In this document: positions 12,401-24,616 of the stretch, in pieces
Layout of the letters: each line of letters begins with the position of its first letter
How positions within the stretch are numbered: position 1 is the stretch's first letter
Source: Membranipora membranacea
Lineage: Eukaryota; Bryozoa; Gymnolaemata; Cheilostomatida; Membraniporidae
Assembly: GCA_914767715.1 (NCBI GenBank)
Contig: OU612068.1
Location: 20,770,001-20,834,000, forward strand
DNA length: 64,000 bases
Direction of reading: 5' to 3'
The notes under the pieces: generated by a model
The model's input: the letters and a program-made list of their open reading frames with translations, nothing else
What the model was told of the DNA's origin: nothing
Databases searched by the model: none
Program-made: the position numbers and the translations under genes

Positions 12401-15400
12401 TCAGTGTAAATTGTGAATGTGAATTGTGAACAGTGAATTGTGAATGCTTGTGATTGGTTGACCTACCTAGTGGAGAGTCCTGTACATGTGTGTTCTCGAT
12501 GTGCCCGTCTGATGTACGAAGTATCTCCACAGGTGCCTGGTGAGCTCTGCATATATTCACCAGTTTACTCTTACTGGAGTGTAACAGAGTTATCTAGAAT
12601 TCGGATTAATCAATTGTCAATATATCAACTGCGGATTACCTAGTAGAAATACAACTCTAATCTGTCTGAGCTAGAGCTTGGAAATCACTCAGCAATGACA
12701 ATTTTCTCCACACAAACAGTTCTACCTAATGTATCCACAGTCCCTTTCATTCAGGGTAAACCTGTTTGATATGAACTTAAGAAGATCATCAGACAAACAA
12801 GACTTACAAGTTGTGGTTCCTGAATATGAGAGCGGCCGCAATACATCATGTTATACACTGTGCAATAAAATGACCCAGTTTAGCCTCCCTCCCCAACGTT
12901 ATGACCCAGTCTGATTACATTTGTAGACAGCAACATTATCAAAAGGCCCTTTACCTATTACTTTATACAATTTATGAGCTCACCTCGCCATTACTATGGC
13001 CTGAGAAGACTAGATGCTCACATTCTGGTTTCTCTCTCGAGCCTAAAGCTCTATCCTACAGTAAAAAATATGTATATGTATGACCCTATAAAAGAAAGTG
13101 TCTATTTTTTGTACCATATCACACTTTTTCTGAGATGATGAAAAAAATTATTTTGGAAAGCTAAAATTGCTTGGAAGATTGATGGGAAATTTTCTCCACC
13201 GATATCAGGCCAATAGTGTAATAAGGTATGGAATGATTTAATTTACCATTAACAACATCAAAGGTTTGTTGCTACATGATACCATATTTTTTGTTCTTGA
13301 TCAGGTGATGCAGCTGGCAGCTTCAATAGAGTACAGACAGTTGACGATTAAGAAACTAACCCTTTTGATCATAGCGATGGAGATAATCTGTAAATCATGT
13401 TTTCGGTTTGTCTCCAGAATATGAGAGGGCTTGCCTGGGTTGGTACTGGCGTCATATACAATAACTACAACATCAGAAATAATGAATAAGTAATGATATC
13501 AAAAATAAATAAGGAGGCATTTGAAGATTTCAACCTATTAATGTTTACATGCCCTAAATCAAATATTTTGAGATCTGAGTGGTCAATGACTAATAAGACT
13601 GTGTAATAATCAACACTAGATGAAAAAGTAATAACGCTATTATCAAGTTTTGCTGAATAAACAAGTGCATCATATTAAAGGGAAAATATTGCTGGATGGG
13701 AGCAAAGGTATTGGAGGCCGAGACCAAGCGCAGACACATTGACACACAACCCTATTGTAATCAGCTCCCAGTGACATGTTATTACTAGTACATACCGTCT
13801 CCTGTATCTAATACTGCATACAAATCTCCGGAAGATTTAACATATACCAACTCTTTCATCGCCTAAAATGTTCAAAATCTTGTGTAGCGGGTGGAAAATC
13901 TATAGATTCATTGAAACACAATTTTTTTGCAATCGCGCGCAGTTCAATTCACTGGCTTTTAATTTGAGTTAATCAGCAAGAAAGGAACTGGCAACAATTT
14001 CTATAGCCCATATGTGAGATTTTACAAAATTCATCAACATTATCATCAGATTATACTCGGATGTACCAATTACTGATTCTGTCCTGGCCTTGCTGGTATC
14101 TCAGTTTGATTTTTACAACATTTTTATGTTGATGTTCATCCTTTCATATCATTTTAAAGTAGATAACAATCACAGATTAGTTCAGTACCTGTAAGGTTTG
14201 CTGACAGAATATAGTGGTGAAGGTATCACCATGTCGGGTTGTGAGGATCTTGATAACACCATCACTACTGCCGCACACTATACTAGAGGGCCGACCATAA
14301 CAGTCTACCTTCCACAGGTGCTGTACAGTGGAGTATACAGGTGCATAGAAGTGATACACCTGTACCAGGGTAATACAAAAATCGAATTCAATTCATTTTA
14401 AAATATAAGACAATAAGGCACAAAATACAGTACGTGTCAGTTGATTCTATTGCCAACTTCATATGCCTGTCACATGATCATGAAATAACACTGACAAAAA
14501 TTATATTATAAGGTTGCCAGCACGCTGCTGTAGGTAGCTAGCATCATACACAGGATATCGCAACTTTCTTTCCTAAGTAAATAAGACCAAAGCCCTTATT
14601 ACTCACAATGTTAACTCTGAATGTCTTGATGAGTTTATCCGTCCACACAAACAACTCGTTGTGTTTGATGAACTTCATCCCCTTCACCTTGTCACCAACA
14701 TCCAATCTCATAATCTATACAGGAAACAGAAGGCGGTATTAACAAATATAAAATTTTTATTTTACATACACCTGCGTACGCATAAGAATGGCGGAAATCA
14801 TTTTGAGAATAGTATGATAGTTTATGATTGAAATTATATTTTAAAAGCAGGCCAAAGTCATAATGAATATAATAAAATTGGGCAAATCTCGAATACTTTT
14901 TGATCGCTTATTGGAGCAAGAAATAATTCAACCCCCAGGATCACACAGTTTTCAGTGGGTTTCATAAAAATAGGGTTTTCTTTGATGAGGGATAAATGCC
15001 AAAGGGGCTACATAGGCAGAGGGCTACATAGGCAGAGGGCTACGTGGGCGGAGGGCTACATAGGCAGAGGGCTTTGTGGGCGGAGGGCTACATAGGCAGA
15101 GGGCTACGTGGGCGGAGGGCTACAATACCAGATTGATTATGTAGATTGAACAACTGCTTGCCAAGTCGACTTATATGTTAACTATTAATCTGTGAGTCCC
15201 CTACTCTTTGATTTGCTGTTTTTGTTTTATGGCTGGATTAGGAAACAGATAATTATCAAACAACTCAGATTGGAGCGAGATGAAAATTCAAAATATTTCA
15301 TTATGAGAGGACTCCCCAGAGGGAAATCCAAGCTTTGTAAAACTTATTCACAATTTATTCATGATCTTATTTTTGCTCTCTGTTCTTACCTCTCTCTGTA

Positions 15401-18400
15401 TAGTTTGCAATTGGATAAATGAAATTAATATCAACATTAACCTTAAAATCACATTCATTAACATTTCATTGAAATATCTCCAACATTCATTTGCTTCCTA
15501 ACACAACAATGAACAAGTATTGAGACCTAATTGTTTTTTTCTTACCTCTCTCTGCTTAGATTGGGAATGGATGAACATAATTATGAGCATATTTCCTAAC
15601 ACAACGATGAACAGGAATTGACGCCCTTTATGTTTTTGTGTAATATTGGATGTTTTCATCTTTGCTTTGTATTTTGTCAATTCGCTTGTTAGAATTTCAA
15701 AGTACATTCTTTGACCAATCAGGATTGACGGGTGAAATGTTGATTGCTTGTGGGAGTATTGTCCCCTCACTTCATGAGGGGACAACTCAAAGATAAACTC
15801 ATTTTCATGCTGATGAATGATTAGATAACTTTGACAGGCGTCATTTTAATATTTTATCTACAATACATCTCTGACCAAATATAATTTGAATTGAATTTTA
15901 CACTAGTTGAATTATCTAAGAATGGACATACCATATCATAAGTATCGAGTTTCCATATTTTGATTGTATAATCAAGTGAGCAGCTAAACATCAGAGGATC
16001 CGTTTTATGAATCACCATATCTGAGAAATAAAGGAAATATAATCTGCATCAGCTGGAAAAGGCTAGATAAGCACTAGTTATTCCTCCAAACAAACAGATT
16101 TGAATTTCTAGAAATGAAGGGAAAAACAGCTAAAATAAAAGCAGATTCAATATCGCGCATCTAGTTTGTACATACATAGGACATATATATTTGTATCTGG
16201 GGAGTCTTTCAACTACAAACAACCAAAATGACAATTTGATCGCGAACGAGAGCTTCTAGGGTCTCGCACGCAAATCGCTCACTCATTGATGGAACTATAT
16301 ACGATCTGAGTGAGCGATTTGGGAATGAATTTGACTAGTTGAAAGATCAATAATTGTGAGCGATGTGATAGTGATAATTTGCTCTAGCAAAGAATTGCTC
16401 ATTCTTATTGAAAGACCCCCTCCCAGAAACACAGTTTTCTGCTCCTACTATTTTCACATACCTGTGACAGCCTCTGTATGAGCGAGTATAGTTGTGACGA
16501 GATTCAGCGCTAATCCATTCCATAGTTTTATTGTCCCATCTTTCGCTGCTGTTAGGAAGAGATCCTTAGCCTCATAGAATACACAGCTGAAAGGGGAATC
16601 AGCAATTGTATGTTGACATGCATTAGCCCTGTCACGCGGCTATGTTTGTTGTATTTGTAACTTCCAAAACAAAACAAAAAAGTAGCGGGCGTAACAAGGC
16701 TAGACATGCCTGGATAATGAACGATACCATTGTTAAATCGCAATCATACCAAGTATAAATGTCATCATTTAGCCTTGTCATATTATTACCTAAATAGAAA
16801 CTAAAAAATAAATCTGAACAACCAAAATAAAAAATGTTACATCGTGTGGTTACTTCAGTGGGTTGAGTATTGTTTGAACAGTAGAAGCACATTTGTAGAA
16901 GTGTTGAGAATTGTAGACGGAGTTTCTTAGGCAAAACATTGGACTTACCATGTAAATGGAAGCTTATGTCGATTTTGTAGTATGTGTGTGCATTGTTGTT
17001 TCTACAAATAAAACGCTGTGTTATACTTCTAGTTCAGGAGTGCCAGATAAAAGTTATGTAGTTTATATATATACATATATATATCAGTTTTATATGCTGA
17101 TCAAGTCAAAAATGACACGTGAGACCACATGTGACACAAATATAGTAAACTTTTTCTTTTGAAAAAGTTTGCTGATCACTTGGCCTGTCTCAACAAGCTT
17201 TGTTGCAGAGGGGGAGGACAACAAACCCCCAACCGAGCTTGTCAAGACAGGCTAGTGTTAACTGTACTTACATCATAGCAGTACACATATATTTTCTCAT
17301 CACAGATGGCTAAGAATTGTTTGTTTCTGAGGTCGAGAAGTATTCGAGTACACCAAGCCATCCTCTGCATTGGTATCACTATGTGATGACATTCCACTAG
17401 TTTGAACTCCTACAGAGCAATAATGCAAATATCAAAAAGAAGTAAGATCATTTTTGTCAGCATGATAACACGATATACATTAGCAGTGCTCAAAAACCTT
17501 GGGCAATTAACGCAAGTGTCCCCTCCCAATTAATTTGACTTTGTGCAGGGATGTTGGCAAGCGCCCTTCGTACTTCCGTGAATAATAAATGGTAATGTTA
17601 GGGGAACGAATACATTGACAGGGAGATTCTACTCACATCAGATATTTTATATGCACAGAATCCATGAGATCCTCCACATAAGAGCTCCTCTGTCTGTGGA
17701 TTCCATTCTATACTAAAGATAGCAAAAGACGTTAACTGTAATCATACGAGTTCCTCTTGTTATTTAGTTTTGTTTCAAATCCAATCTTTCTTGCCTTTAC
17801 GTTAAAAGTTGATGCACAATACCTAATAAGACATGGCATGCAAAAATACTAGTTCAGTATGACCCAATTTGCTAGTATTTGTAGTCGCTCCCCTTCCCAA
17901 GCGGCTCACCAGTAGAATGGGAGAGACCTGGACTGCACGCAAATTGAATCTACAAAATTGCGATGTCTGCAATGTTATTTTTCTCTTCTTAAAAGGACTG
18001 ACATCTTTTAAGGATTCTCCTATCATTCATTCAAATAAAAGTAACCATGACTTATAGTTAAACATTCACTCAATAAGAGAATGCAAAGGGCAACAACATC
18101 GACACAGCAGTTATCACTACTCACCAGAAGAGAGTACTCGGTGTGACAACTTCATCAATGGTCTCAAAGCCACATGTGACGTCAGATAGTAACTTCAGTC
18201 TCTGATCAGGACTGTAGGCCACTACCTTCTTATGTTGAGGTATGTACTTTAGTAGAGTACACTTGGTAACTGTCGGATATCTGGTAAAGTGTAACACATG
18301 ATGAGTTAAAATCAGTCATTGATTCAACTCCCGTAAAGGTAGAGTAACATGCCTTTTTTTTATCATTCGTTTTGTTATACATGAGGTTCTACTTAACGGG

Positions 18401-19949
18401 CCAAAAGCTTGGGTGGCCTATGTGGGGTAGTGACCCTATACCCTTCCCAGCCGTGTGGAGTCTATACCATGAACCAACATACCTCTCCTAACCACTAAGC
18501 TAGGCAGAGCTCGGTGCAGCCTGTCTTTATTTTAATAATCATCAGAGATCACCCTAAGATGAACGTCCCCCATGTGATCAGTGACCACCCTCCCTGATAT
18601 GATGAAGTATATTATTTATCTCACTTTTTCCTAGAGATATCAGGTCCCTGCATACTCCACACATTCATAAAGCTGTGTAGCTCAGTGCCTGAGTTGGTTA
18701 TAAACACGAGGCCTGTCATTGTCCTCAGTGTTGTGACGCTTCTCATGTTGTTATTATGGGTTAAGGTCTTCAGAAGCTAAATCCAAAAAAGAATAGCAAT
18801 TTACAGCTTTTTAACAGGATTTAAATGAATTATACAGAATTATCTAACTGGTTAAAAAAATGTAAAAATTCACTAAGCTGAGTACATAAAAACAAAGGCC
18901 GCTCAATACAGACTTAATTATTGGCATTGTATACACATTAAAAGATTTAGAAAAGCTATGTTATTAGCAGTAAAGCAATGACATTTTCACTCAGATTACT
19001 GGTACCATGTTCACTCATCGATACTAGCTTTTCAGGGCCACGCAGTTGTTCAATTTAACATTAATGTGACAATGTCCTCTAACATTAATTTACTCAGAAG
19101 ACATAAATATTTCATTTTGTACTGTCATAGATAAATCATCTATCAAGGTACTATCACATAGGCGCTCTGATTGCTGATACAAACAATGCGCAATGAGCCT
19201 TCCCACAAAGGAAACTTTTGTTTTAGAGAATTATCAATTATTGAACACCCATTCATTTGGGTACAAAATCACAAACATCACAGGGTATTCAATAACACAG
19301 TTTATACAGCAGTAATGTTGAAACAAACACTCAAAGATTTTTGTTTATCAAATGCAGACCATTTAATAAACTCGATATTGATTAGCGTAATGTGATGACC
19401 TTTTGGACAATAGTATTAATCTTTGTGATAACAATGAGATGAGACACAGTCAGAAGTATTCAACAGAAATTGACATGCCCATAGAGACAAACCCACAGAT
19501 CAATCTTGATAATGTGCACTGATCAGAGTTGAAACATTGTAGTCTGTGCCCCTAGACTCTTGCCCTCCCCTCCCCTAACCAATGAAGGGAGTTCATTGGC
19601 ACAACGGCCATGGGAGAAACATTGAAATAATTCGCAGCTCCCGAATTCCTAAAACTTCAACAATATCTAACGCTAGATCAAGCATGATCCAATTTGCCTG
19701 CATTTAGGTTTTAAGCCACCGGCTCACCAATAGAATGGGGATGACCAGACCGAGGGCAAAATGGATCAAACTAATCTAACCCCTTACAGTATCACAATCA
19801 CAGGAGACTAACGCTGGTATAGACTAAATTAATTTGCACCAACCTTTAGTCCATGGGTAACGACATCATCTGAATTATCTGACTCGTTGGAGCTCAGAAT
19901 AGCGAGTATAGCTGTCTGTACGGTATTCCATGACTTTAGCTTCTCCCAC
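3490..19949 (-). CDS. WD40-repeat protein, multi-exon, 5' end not resolved
   Basis: The exons I can phase, from 5' to 3' on the minus strand, are: 19949-19844, 18776-18625, 18280-18125, 17712-17637, 17409-17272, 17001-16949, 16586-16462, 16020-15932, 14714-14607, 14359-14189, 13862-13796, 13464-13361, 13009-12984, 12573-12467, 12329-12220, 12070-11988, 11644-11571, 11249-11134, 10283-10101, 8989-8857, 8009-7857, 6581-6374, 4277-4071 and 3702-3490. They total roughly 985 residues. WD-type blades are visible, for example LTAAKDGTIKLWN, FSCSLDYTIKIWKL, LFSCSKDMKLKVW and TTSADGSLKVWN. After the blades comes a charged, lysine-rich linker (8.9-6.4 kb, KKRRKHYPLP) and a helical C-terminus ending in VRSATV-stop at 3,490. 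Phase closes at every junction from 19,949 to 6,374. The last two junctions (6,374/4,277 and 4,071/3,702) do not close, so a small exon or shifted site is missing there. The first exon was not found. The product is probably a scaffold; the layout recalls large axonemal WD proteins of the WDR87/WDR97 sort, but that is only a guess. Confidence 0.85.
5216..5272 (+). pseudogene. Truncated tRNA-Lys(TTT) pseudogene
   Basis: This is a near-copy of the intact tRNA-Lys at 5,383-5,455, running from the acceptor through the anticodon loop (CTTTTAAT) to the start of the T arm. It then breaks into unrelated AT-rich sequence, so the 3' acceptor strand is absent. It lies in the opposite orientation to the intact gene. 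Confidence 0.75.
5383..5455 (-). tRNA. tRNA-Lys (anticodon TTT)
   Basis: On the minus strand this is a 73-nt cloverleaf: acceptor GCCCGGA pairing with TTCGGGC (one G-T pair), D arm TAGCTCAGTCGGTAGAGC with an A-box match, anticodon loop CTTTTAA with anticodon TTT, and T arm with the B-box GGTTCGAGTCC. There is no intron and CCA is not encoded. It lies in an intron of the WD40 gene, between its exons at 4,277 and 6,374. Confidence 0.93.
6065..6139 (+). pseudogene. tRNA-Lys(TTT)-like pseudogene
   Basis: The D arm and anticodon region (TAGCTCAGCCGGTAGAGC, then CTTTTAATCTGAGGG) match the intact tRNA-Lys nearby. The acceptor strands do not pair well and the T arm is altered (AATTTGATTCC). It is probably non-functional, and is the third tRNA-Lys-derived copy within 1 kb. 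Confidence 0.7.
6623..7533. mobile_element. Non-autonomous hAT element, 911 bp
   Basis: The terminal inverted repeats are CAGCTGTGGGCAACC at the left and the complement of CATGGGTGGGCAACC at the right. They are flanked by the 8-bp target duplication CTCTAGAG (6,615-6,622 and 7,534-7,541). Subterminal GCGGCC-rich sequence on both sides and the CAGnG(G/T)TGGGCAACC ends are characteristic of hAT elements. No transposase domain is recognisable. It sits in a WD40-gene intron. Confidence 0.9.
7797..7810. repeat. Poly-G run
   Basis: An uninterrupted run of about 14 G in an otherwise AT-rich intron. Its length may be uncertain because of sequencing error. Confidence 0.7.
8745..8845. repeat. Short tandem repeat, about 40-bp unit
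   Basis: The phrase TATAGTCTGAGATATGTATA recurs, with variation, near 8,755, 8,790 and 8,825 in an intron of the WD40 gene. Nothing suggests coding function. Confidence 0.6.
10043..10075. repeat. (TATTTG)n microsatellite
   Basis: Four to five copies of TATTTG just beyond the 3' end of the WD40 exon at 10,101-10,283, within the intron. Confidence 0.75.
10417..10793. mobile_element. TTAA-flanked piggyBac-like MITE, 377 bp
   Basis: The termini are AGGGCAACCAAGGTTTC and its exact reverse complement GAAACCTTGGTTGCCCT, directly flanked on each side by TTAA (10,413-10,416 and 10,794-10,797). A TTAA target duplication is the signature of piggyBac-type transposition. The internal sequence is non-coding. 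It lies in the intron between the exons at 10,283 and 11,134. Confidence 0.85.
15003..15124. repeat. 18-bp GC-rich minisatellite
   Basis: About seven tandem copies of GGGCTACATAGGCAGA(GG), alternating with the variant GGGCTACGTGGGCGGA(GG). It lies in an intron of the WD40 gene and is notably GC-rich against its surroundings. Confidence 0.9.
16198..16437. mobile_element. MITE with GGTCTTTCAA-type termini (copy 1)
   Basis: The ends read CTGGGGAGTCTTTCAAC and TTGAAAGACCCCCTCCCAG. The interior contains several GAGCGATT/AATCGCTC inverted motifs. The element at 40,111-40,325 has the same ends and interior in the opposite orientation, which defines a family. It lies in the WD40 intron between exons 16,020 and 16,462. 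Confidence 0.8.
18465..18520 (-). repeat. tRNA-like SINE head (tentative)
   Basis: On the minus strand an A-box-like TAGCTTAGTGGTTAGG is followed about 20 bases later by a B-box-like GGTTCATGG. There is no complete cloverleaf, so this is probably a tRNA-derived repeat remnant in an intron. Confidence 0.4.
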
Positions 19950-19999
19950 CTGTAATAAAAAAACTCTACTGAACAGTGCAGGGCTATCATTACGCCAAA

Positions 20000-22550
20000 C
20001 TGATGGTTGGTTGAACAAGGCTCCGGTTCCTACTGAAGTACATTGCATACTTTTGGCTACTGGTAAAACAAGTAAAGTCAGCAGTACTGTTTTGCAGTCA
20101 TATTGAATTAGCACAGGAACAGCGCATACCACGCTCAGTCTGTGACCTTCAATCTGTAAAACGTCGGAGGCTTGGCTGTACAGGCAGCATGCTACAGTGA
20201 TTCAAATAAATATCTCAAAACTTAATGCACTCACTTGTTGTCCAAAGGTGTTACAGTTGTGTCAGAGCTTTGATAAGACCGCGCCATACTGTACGATTGC
20301 TACTCCTGCAGTCCAACAGCTGACTTGGTGTCTTGTCTATAGGGATAGTTTTGATTATATTTCTGCAGACAGCTTCATCATCAGGTTAATCCAATCTGGC
20401 AATTAAAGATAAGTTTTCTTCACAGTATCCTCATATGCTGAGGATTTCTGAAGTAACGAAAAAAGAGTTATTATGTCACTGTGTCAGAAGATGAGGTAGC
20501 CTATATGGTGTAGATATATGCCTGACAACGATGCAATGATGGTCATGATGGGGTCATTTGTTGGGGCAAGAGTGTATGGGGGCTCATACTAGTAGTCTAA
20601 TATGCATACTTGATAATGTAGGAAGCTCTTAATTATGGACAAATCAGTCAGATAATTATTTGAGGAGTTTGTCGCAGGTTATTGTGCTTTCAATGTCAAA
20701 TGCTTCTCTCTGAGCTATTACCAATGATTGAAATGTTGTCTATGTAGCAACAAACTCACTAAAAGAGACACCGATGAAAGCTATCTTAAACCTAGGGTAT
20801 AATGAATTAAGGCCTGTGTAAAATCAACTGCACAATTAGACATCAACATCAAAGTTGCAGTACCAGAATGTTAGCAAATCCTCCAGTAGATAGGGGCATA
20901 TTGCCAGCATGAATCAGGGGAATATAACGTATTATTGGTTAGCCGGTCTGTTGTTATAACTAGTACACTATGTGTGACTTTTTGATAGTAAGATAAGTTG
21001 TGGAGAAACACAACAACCTGTTAACATTGTCAGCTAAAATCACAAATTGTCCTAACAGTAACGCCACCCCCCCCCCCCTTCAGGCTTGCATGCCTAGCCC
21101 TATTATGCCTTGCCCAATATCAGCACATACATTCACATGCTTGCAAGTCCCCAGGCCGCCCATCCCTGTAGACAAGCAGTTCTTCTTGCTGTAGACTATA
21201 ACTTTAGCTACCGCTAGTGCCTAGTAACTAAGAACAGAGTTACATACAGACACGACAGAAGACTCCCAAAGACTCAATCTCAAAGTGAACGAGCTAGGAC
21301 CTCACCTCACACTCCTGACTCTGAGCTTATCATCTATCTTTCTTATCTATAGAAGAATCTATGTGAACTCAGCACTACTTTAGTACTTACTATACTAGCA
21401 ACTTATACTTTCTAGTCTGTGTATAAGTTTGATCTTGATATGTATATGAATTGTAGGTAGGTTGATTATATATTTCTCAATAACTTACAATTTTTTTGTA
21501 TCTGTGTTGTGGGATTTTGGTTTGACCATCCAATGCTCTCCTCTCAACAGAGAGTATGGACTGCTAATGACGTCATCATAATTTTGACCAATCAGATATT
21601 TCACTAATAAATGGATAGAGTAAGGATTGTCTTTTCTTCAAACATGAGTAAATAACTCCTAGTTCGCCCACATAATTTGACTCTTTTGTTTTATCCAAGA
21701 AGTTGTTTCAAACTCCCACGATAAAGGGTATGATTGCCTATCTGTATCCTTCAGATGCTGTGGTTGGGACTTGAATCCGATATCAAATCAAAAAATTTGC
21801 CCAGATTTGAAGAATATTTGTATTTCCTTCTATGTGAAAGGGCCCAAACCCTTCTTACACTCTAATGTATCCATTACATGGGATATTTGTATAACCTGCA
21901 CTGAAACTGGAGCCATGTTAGGCTGGTCTGGGGAAGTTCTCATGAATTCGAGAAGAAATACAGCCAGCAATTTGTAATTTCGATTCCTATATAGAAGACT
22001 CGAAGCTAAGAACTGAATGACTGAATGACTGCGTACTAACTAACTAACTTACTAACTAACTGGAGCAAATGAACAATTGGATATAAAAAAATCCAACACA
22101 ATGTATTATATTTTTTTACTTGTTCAGTGAGTTTACATTCATATCATACAACTAAATGAACTAGAATTAAGTTATCGGATAATGTGTAACAAAACAGGTG
22201 CAGATCTCTCAATCTAATATGTTGTGATTTTATAACAATTATCCATTGAATTCCATATCTGGAATAGCATCATTAGCCTTCTTTAGCCGATCAATGGGCC
22301 GGCAAAAAAAGCCAGTCCGTAGTAGGATTCTAGGAAAGCCCAAGTCATTGACGCTGAAGGCATTTATTACTGTTTGCAGTTTTGTAAACAAGTCAATTTC
22401 CCCGCTATTTATTCATGCTATTAGGGACAGCCAATCAAATCCATGGCAGATGAGTCTCTGTGATGAGTGGTCTATTAGTATGATGACATGATCATATTTT
22501 CGTTCCATGAGAAGAATTTAATTCAGTGTAAGTGTGTGAGCCTAGTGATC
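20000..22550. other. Intergenic stretch with no recognised gene
   Basis: The WD40 gene's promoter and first exon should lie here, but I could not place them in phase. The stretch also holds a short poly-C run near 21,068 and (ACTA)n-like sequence near 22,035. A minus-strand segment at 22,250-22,490 has a long reading stretch with an internal stop that I cannot assign. Confidence 0.5.
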
Positions 22551-22757
22551 CCTAAAGATCCTAAAGATCAAAAACTGACCCAACAAAGAGTTTCAAGCAG
22601 TGACACAGGGTTCTGTAAACCTTGTGATACAAAGAGCACTATTTAAGTTAGCCTGTCTTGACTAGCATTGTCAAGACAGGCTAAATTTAAGTGTGATCAT
22701 TATTGAGGGCTTAATATTTCAATTTTCAACTGCTTCATTTTATTTGCTGAATTGATA

Positions 22758-22763
22758 TTTATT
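22758..22763 (-). promoter_or_regulatory. Polyadenylation signal AATAAA of the left peptide-gene copy
   Basis: AATAAA on the minus strand, in the context TTCACCAATAAA that is shared with the right copy, about 120 bases after the stop codon. Confidence 0.6.
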
Positions 22764-22882
22764 GGTGAATCTCATTGGTACAGTAAATGTAAAGTTGTCA
22801 GAAGTGGAGATTTGTGTTCATCTTTGAATGTTTGTGCAGACAGGTCTGTAGACTTGCATTCTATGACAGTATAACACCAGGG

Positions 22883-23372
22883 TTATAGCCACACTCCCAG
22901 CTTGCAGTTACAGTAGAAGCTTTGATCTCGCCAGTGTCCGTCACATCTGTTACCTTTACAGTAAGCCTGACAGTTAGGGATGTTATAATAGTTCCCACCT
23001 GGTGGTGATGGGAAATCAGGGCTTCCTGGGACTTCCTGTCCTGAGGCTCCAGCAGCTGGATCTCTTGCCAACTACAAATGAAAATATGTTGGTAAATTAA
23101 AGTTCTAACAACTTATTAGCCTGCTTATACATTATGATGTCTTTTAGTGGATTGAAAAATTGTGTCAAGTACTAAACCCAACACTAAGTTACTTAATCTT
23201 GCAAAAATAATTATGTTAAAGTAAAGGTTATTTTTTATATTACAATGAAATCAAATCTCTTCTCCCAAACATAATGCTTCAAAACCTAATTCCACAGATT
23301 CAGATTTTTAAACTCACTCAGCAAAGCGTCTGCTCCGAGCACCATCGAACAAATAAGAGCGATCATCTTCAT
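22883..23372 (-). pseudogene. Small secreted cysteine-rich peptide gene, left copy, probably damaged
   Basis: Exon 1 (23,372-23,318) encodes an 18-residue signal peptide beginning MKMIALICSMVLGADALL and ends at a GTGAGT donor. Exon 2 lies at 23,071-22,883. It keeps the proline/glycine-rich segment (GSPDFPSPPGG) and the first five cysteines of the right copy. Two lesions distinguish it. First, four extra bases next to the ancestral acceptor put the usual junction out of frame; a nearby AG that would start the exon at 23,061 could rescue phase. Second, four extra bases after the fifth cysteine shift the frame, so the sixth cysteine is lost and the protein ends early at 22,883. The TATA box, 5' UTR exon and polyadenylation signal remain, so it may still be transcribed. 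Confidence 0.75.
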
Positions 23373-23646
23373 ATTCTTGCACTGGGTGATCTATAGGGCA
23401 TAAAATAATATAGTTGAATAAATAAAAATGCAACACAAAGTCAAGATATGCCACTTGGATTTTAGAATCTTCAAACATACATGTCATTAAAATGTTGTTT
23501 TTAATTGCTCAAAGAATGTCAGTCAATGAGATTTTCTACCACCGACTAATTAATGTGAGACTCTGTTTACTTACCAAATTTTCTCTGTAAAAGTCTGTTG
23601 AGATTCGTCTCTGAGAGTTGAGTGACTGACTACTACTGGCTATCTT

Positions 23647-23654
23647 CTTATATA
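23647..23654 (-). promoter_or_regulatory. TATA box of the left peptide-gene copy
   Basis: TATATAAG on the minus strand, about 75 bases upstream of a conserved 5' UTR exon that ends at a GTAAGT donor (exon edge 23,575). It is conserved with the right copy. Confidence 0.65.
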
Positions 23655-23712
23655 TTGGACCCTGTAGGCTCAGACAGCTATGGAAACAGCAAAAAATGGA
23701 AGTATGACAAAT

Positions 23713-23780
23713 TCGTAATATGCTGGTGATGCAGATTAACAATCATTGTTAAGCTGCATCACCAGCATATTACGAATTAT
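23713..23780. repeat. Hairpin upstream of the left peptide gene
   Basis: About 30-bp arms (AATATGCTGGTGATGCAG... and complement) meet at an ATCATT-like loop. The same hairpin stands in the right arm at 26,478-26,548, at the matching distance from the TATA box. Confidence 0.85.
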
Positions 23781-24616
23781 AATTCCATTGTGGATCAACA
23801 AAAAACTTGATAATGAGGACATTAAATTATTAACGGACCCACATCGATTACCATTTTAATAACTATGTGGTCGATTGCAAAACTTACCAAACGCTGTTCC
23901 ACGAAATTTAACAATGCATCGACCGACCTCTTCCGCGGGTGTCTCGCCTGTCATCACCAATTTGGGTTTGTAGTATCAATCTTATATATCGACCACAATT
24001 ATTATTGTGTTCAATGTCACAGTGTAAAATTCATTCATTCTTTAAAGAACCCTAAGGAGCCTTATTTGCAACAACCTGAATGCATCGGGTGCTTGGGCTG
24101 GCCATGAGACTAAGTTCTTTAATCGTGGTTATTAGCTGGCAGCCTTTGCGTTGTGCAGTGGTATGTGCACACCTGTATGTTGTATCTAGCAGCGTTGTAA
24201 GATAGGTGCTTAACTTAGCAGGGGCTAAGTTTCCTAGCAATTGATCTCATCCACGAGTTGTTTGTCAGCCTGTATCTTGTACCCAGTATCCAAATGGTAC
24301 AAGGTTTGAGCCTGCATTGTTGGCAGCAGCCTTATCTATATTCATCTGGGTGGTGGTTGATTTGAAAGACAGCTCACATAAATATTGAACCTAGGCCTTT
24401 AGTCAGGTTCAATTTCAACATCAGTTTCGCGGTTTCGCCAGAAATTGGCCTTGGACGCCCATTGTTTCACATATTGTGTTGTGATGTTCAAATCAGTAAA
24501 TCCCTGCTGATGAACCAACAGAGCAGAGCATACACGCAAACAAAAAAAGTCATTGTCAACATTTTTCCAACTTTTGTGCTGTCGGGCTAGATCTCAGCTG
24601 GTTATAGAAAAGCAAT

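Noticed and set aside
20132-20195. Candidate first exon of the WD40 gene with a GTATGC donor
   Set aside because: Its only open frame does not join in phase to the exon at 19,949.
22246-22500. Minus-strand segment faintly resembling the end of a caspase p20 domain
   Set aside because: The resemblance is weak, there is an internal stop, and neither the QAC-G active site nor a neighbouring exon can be found.
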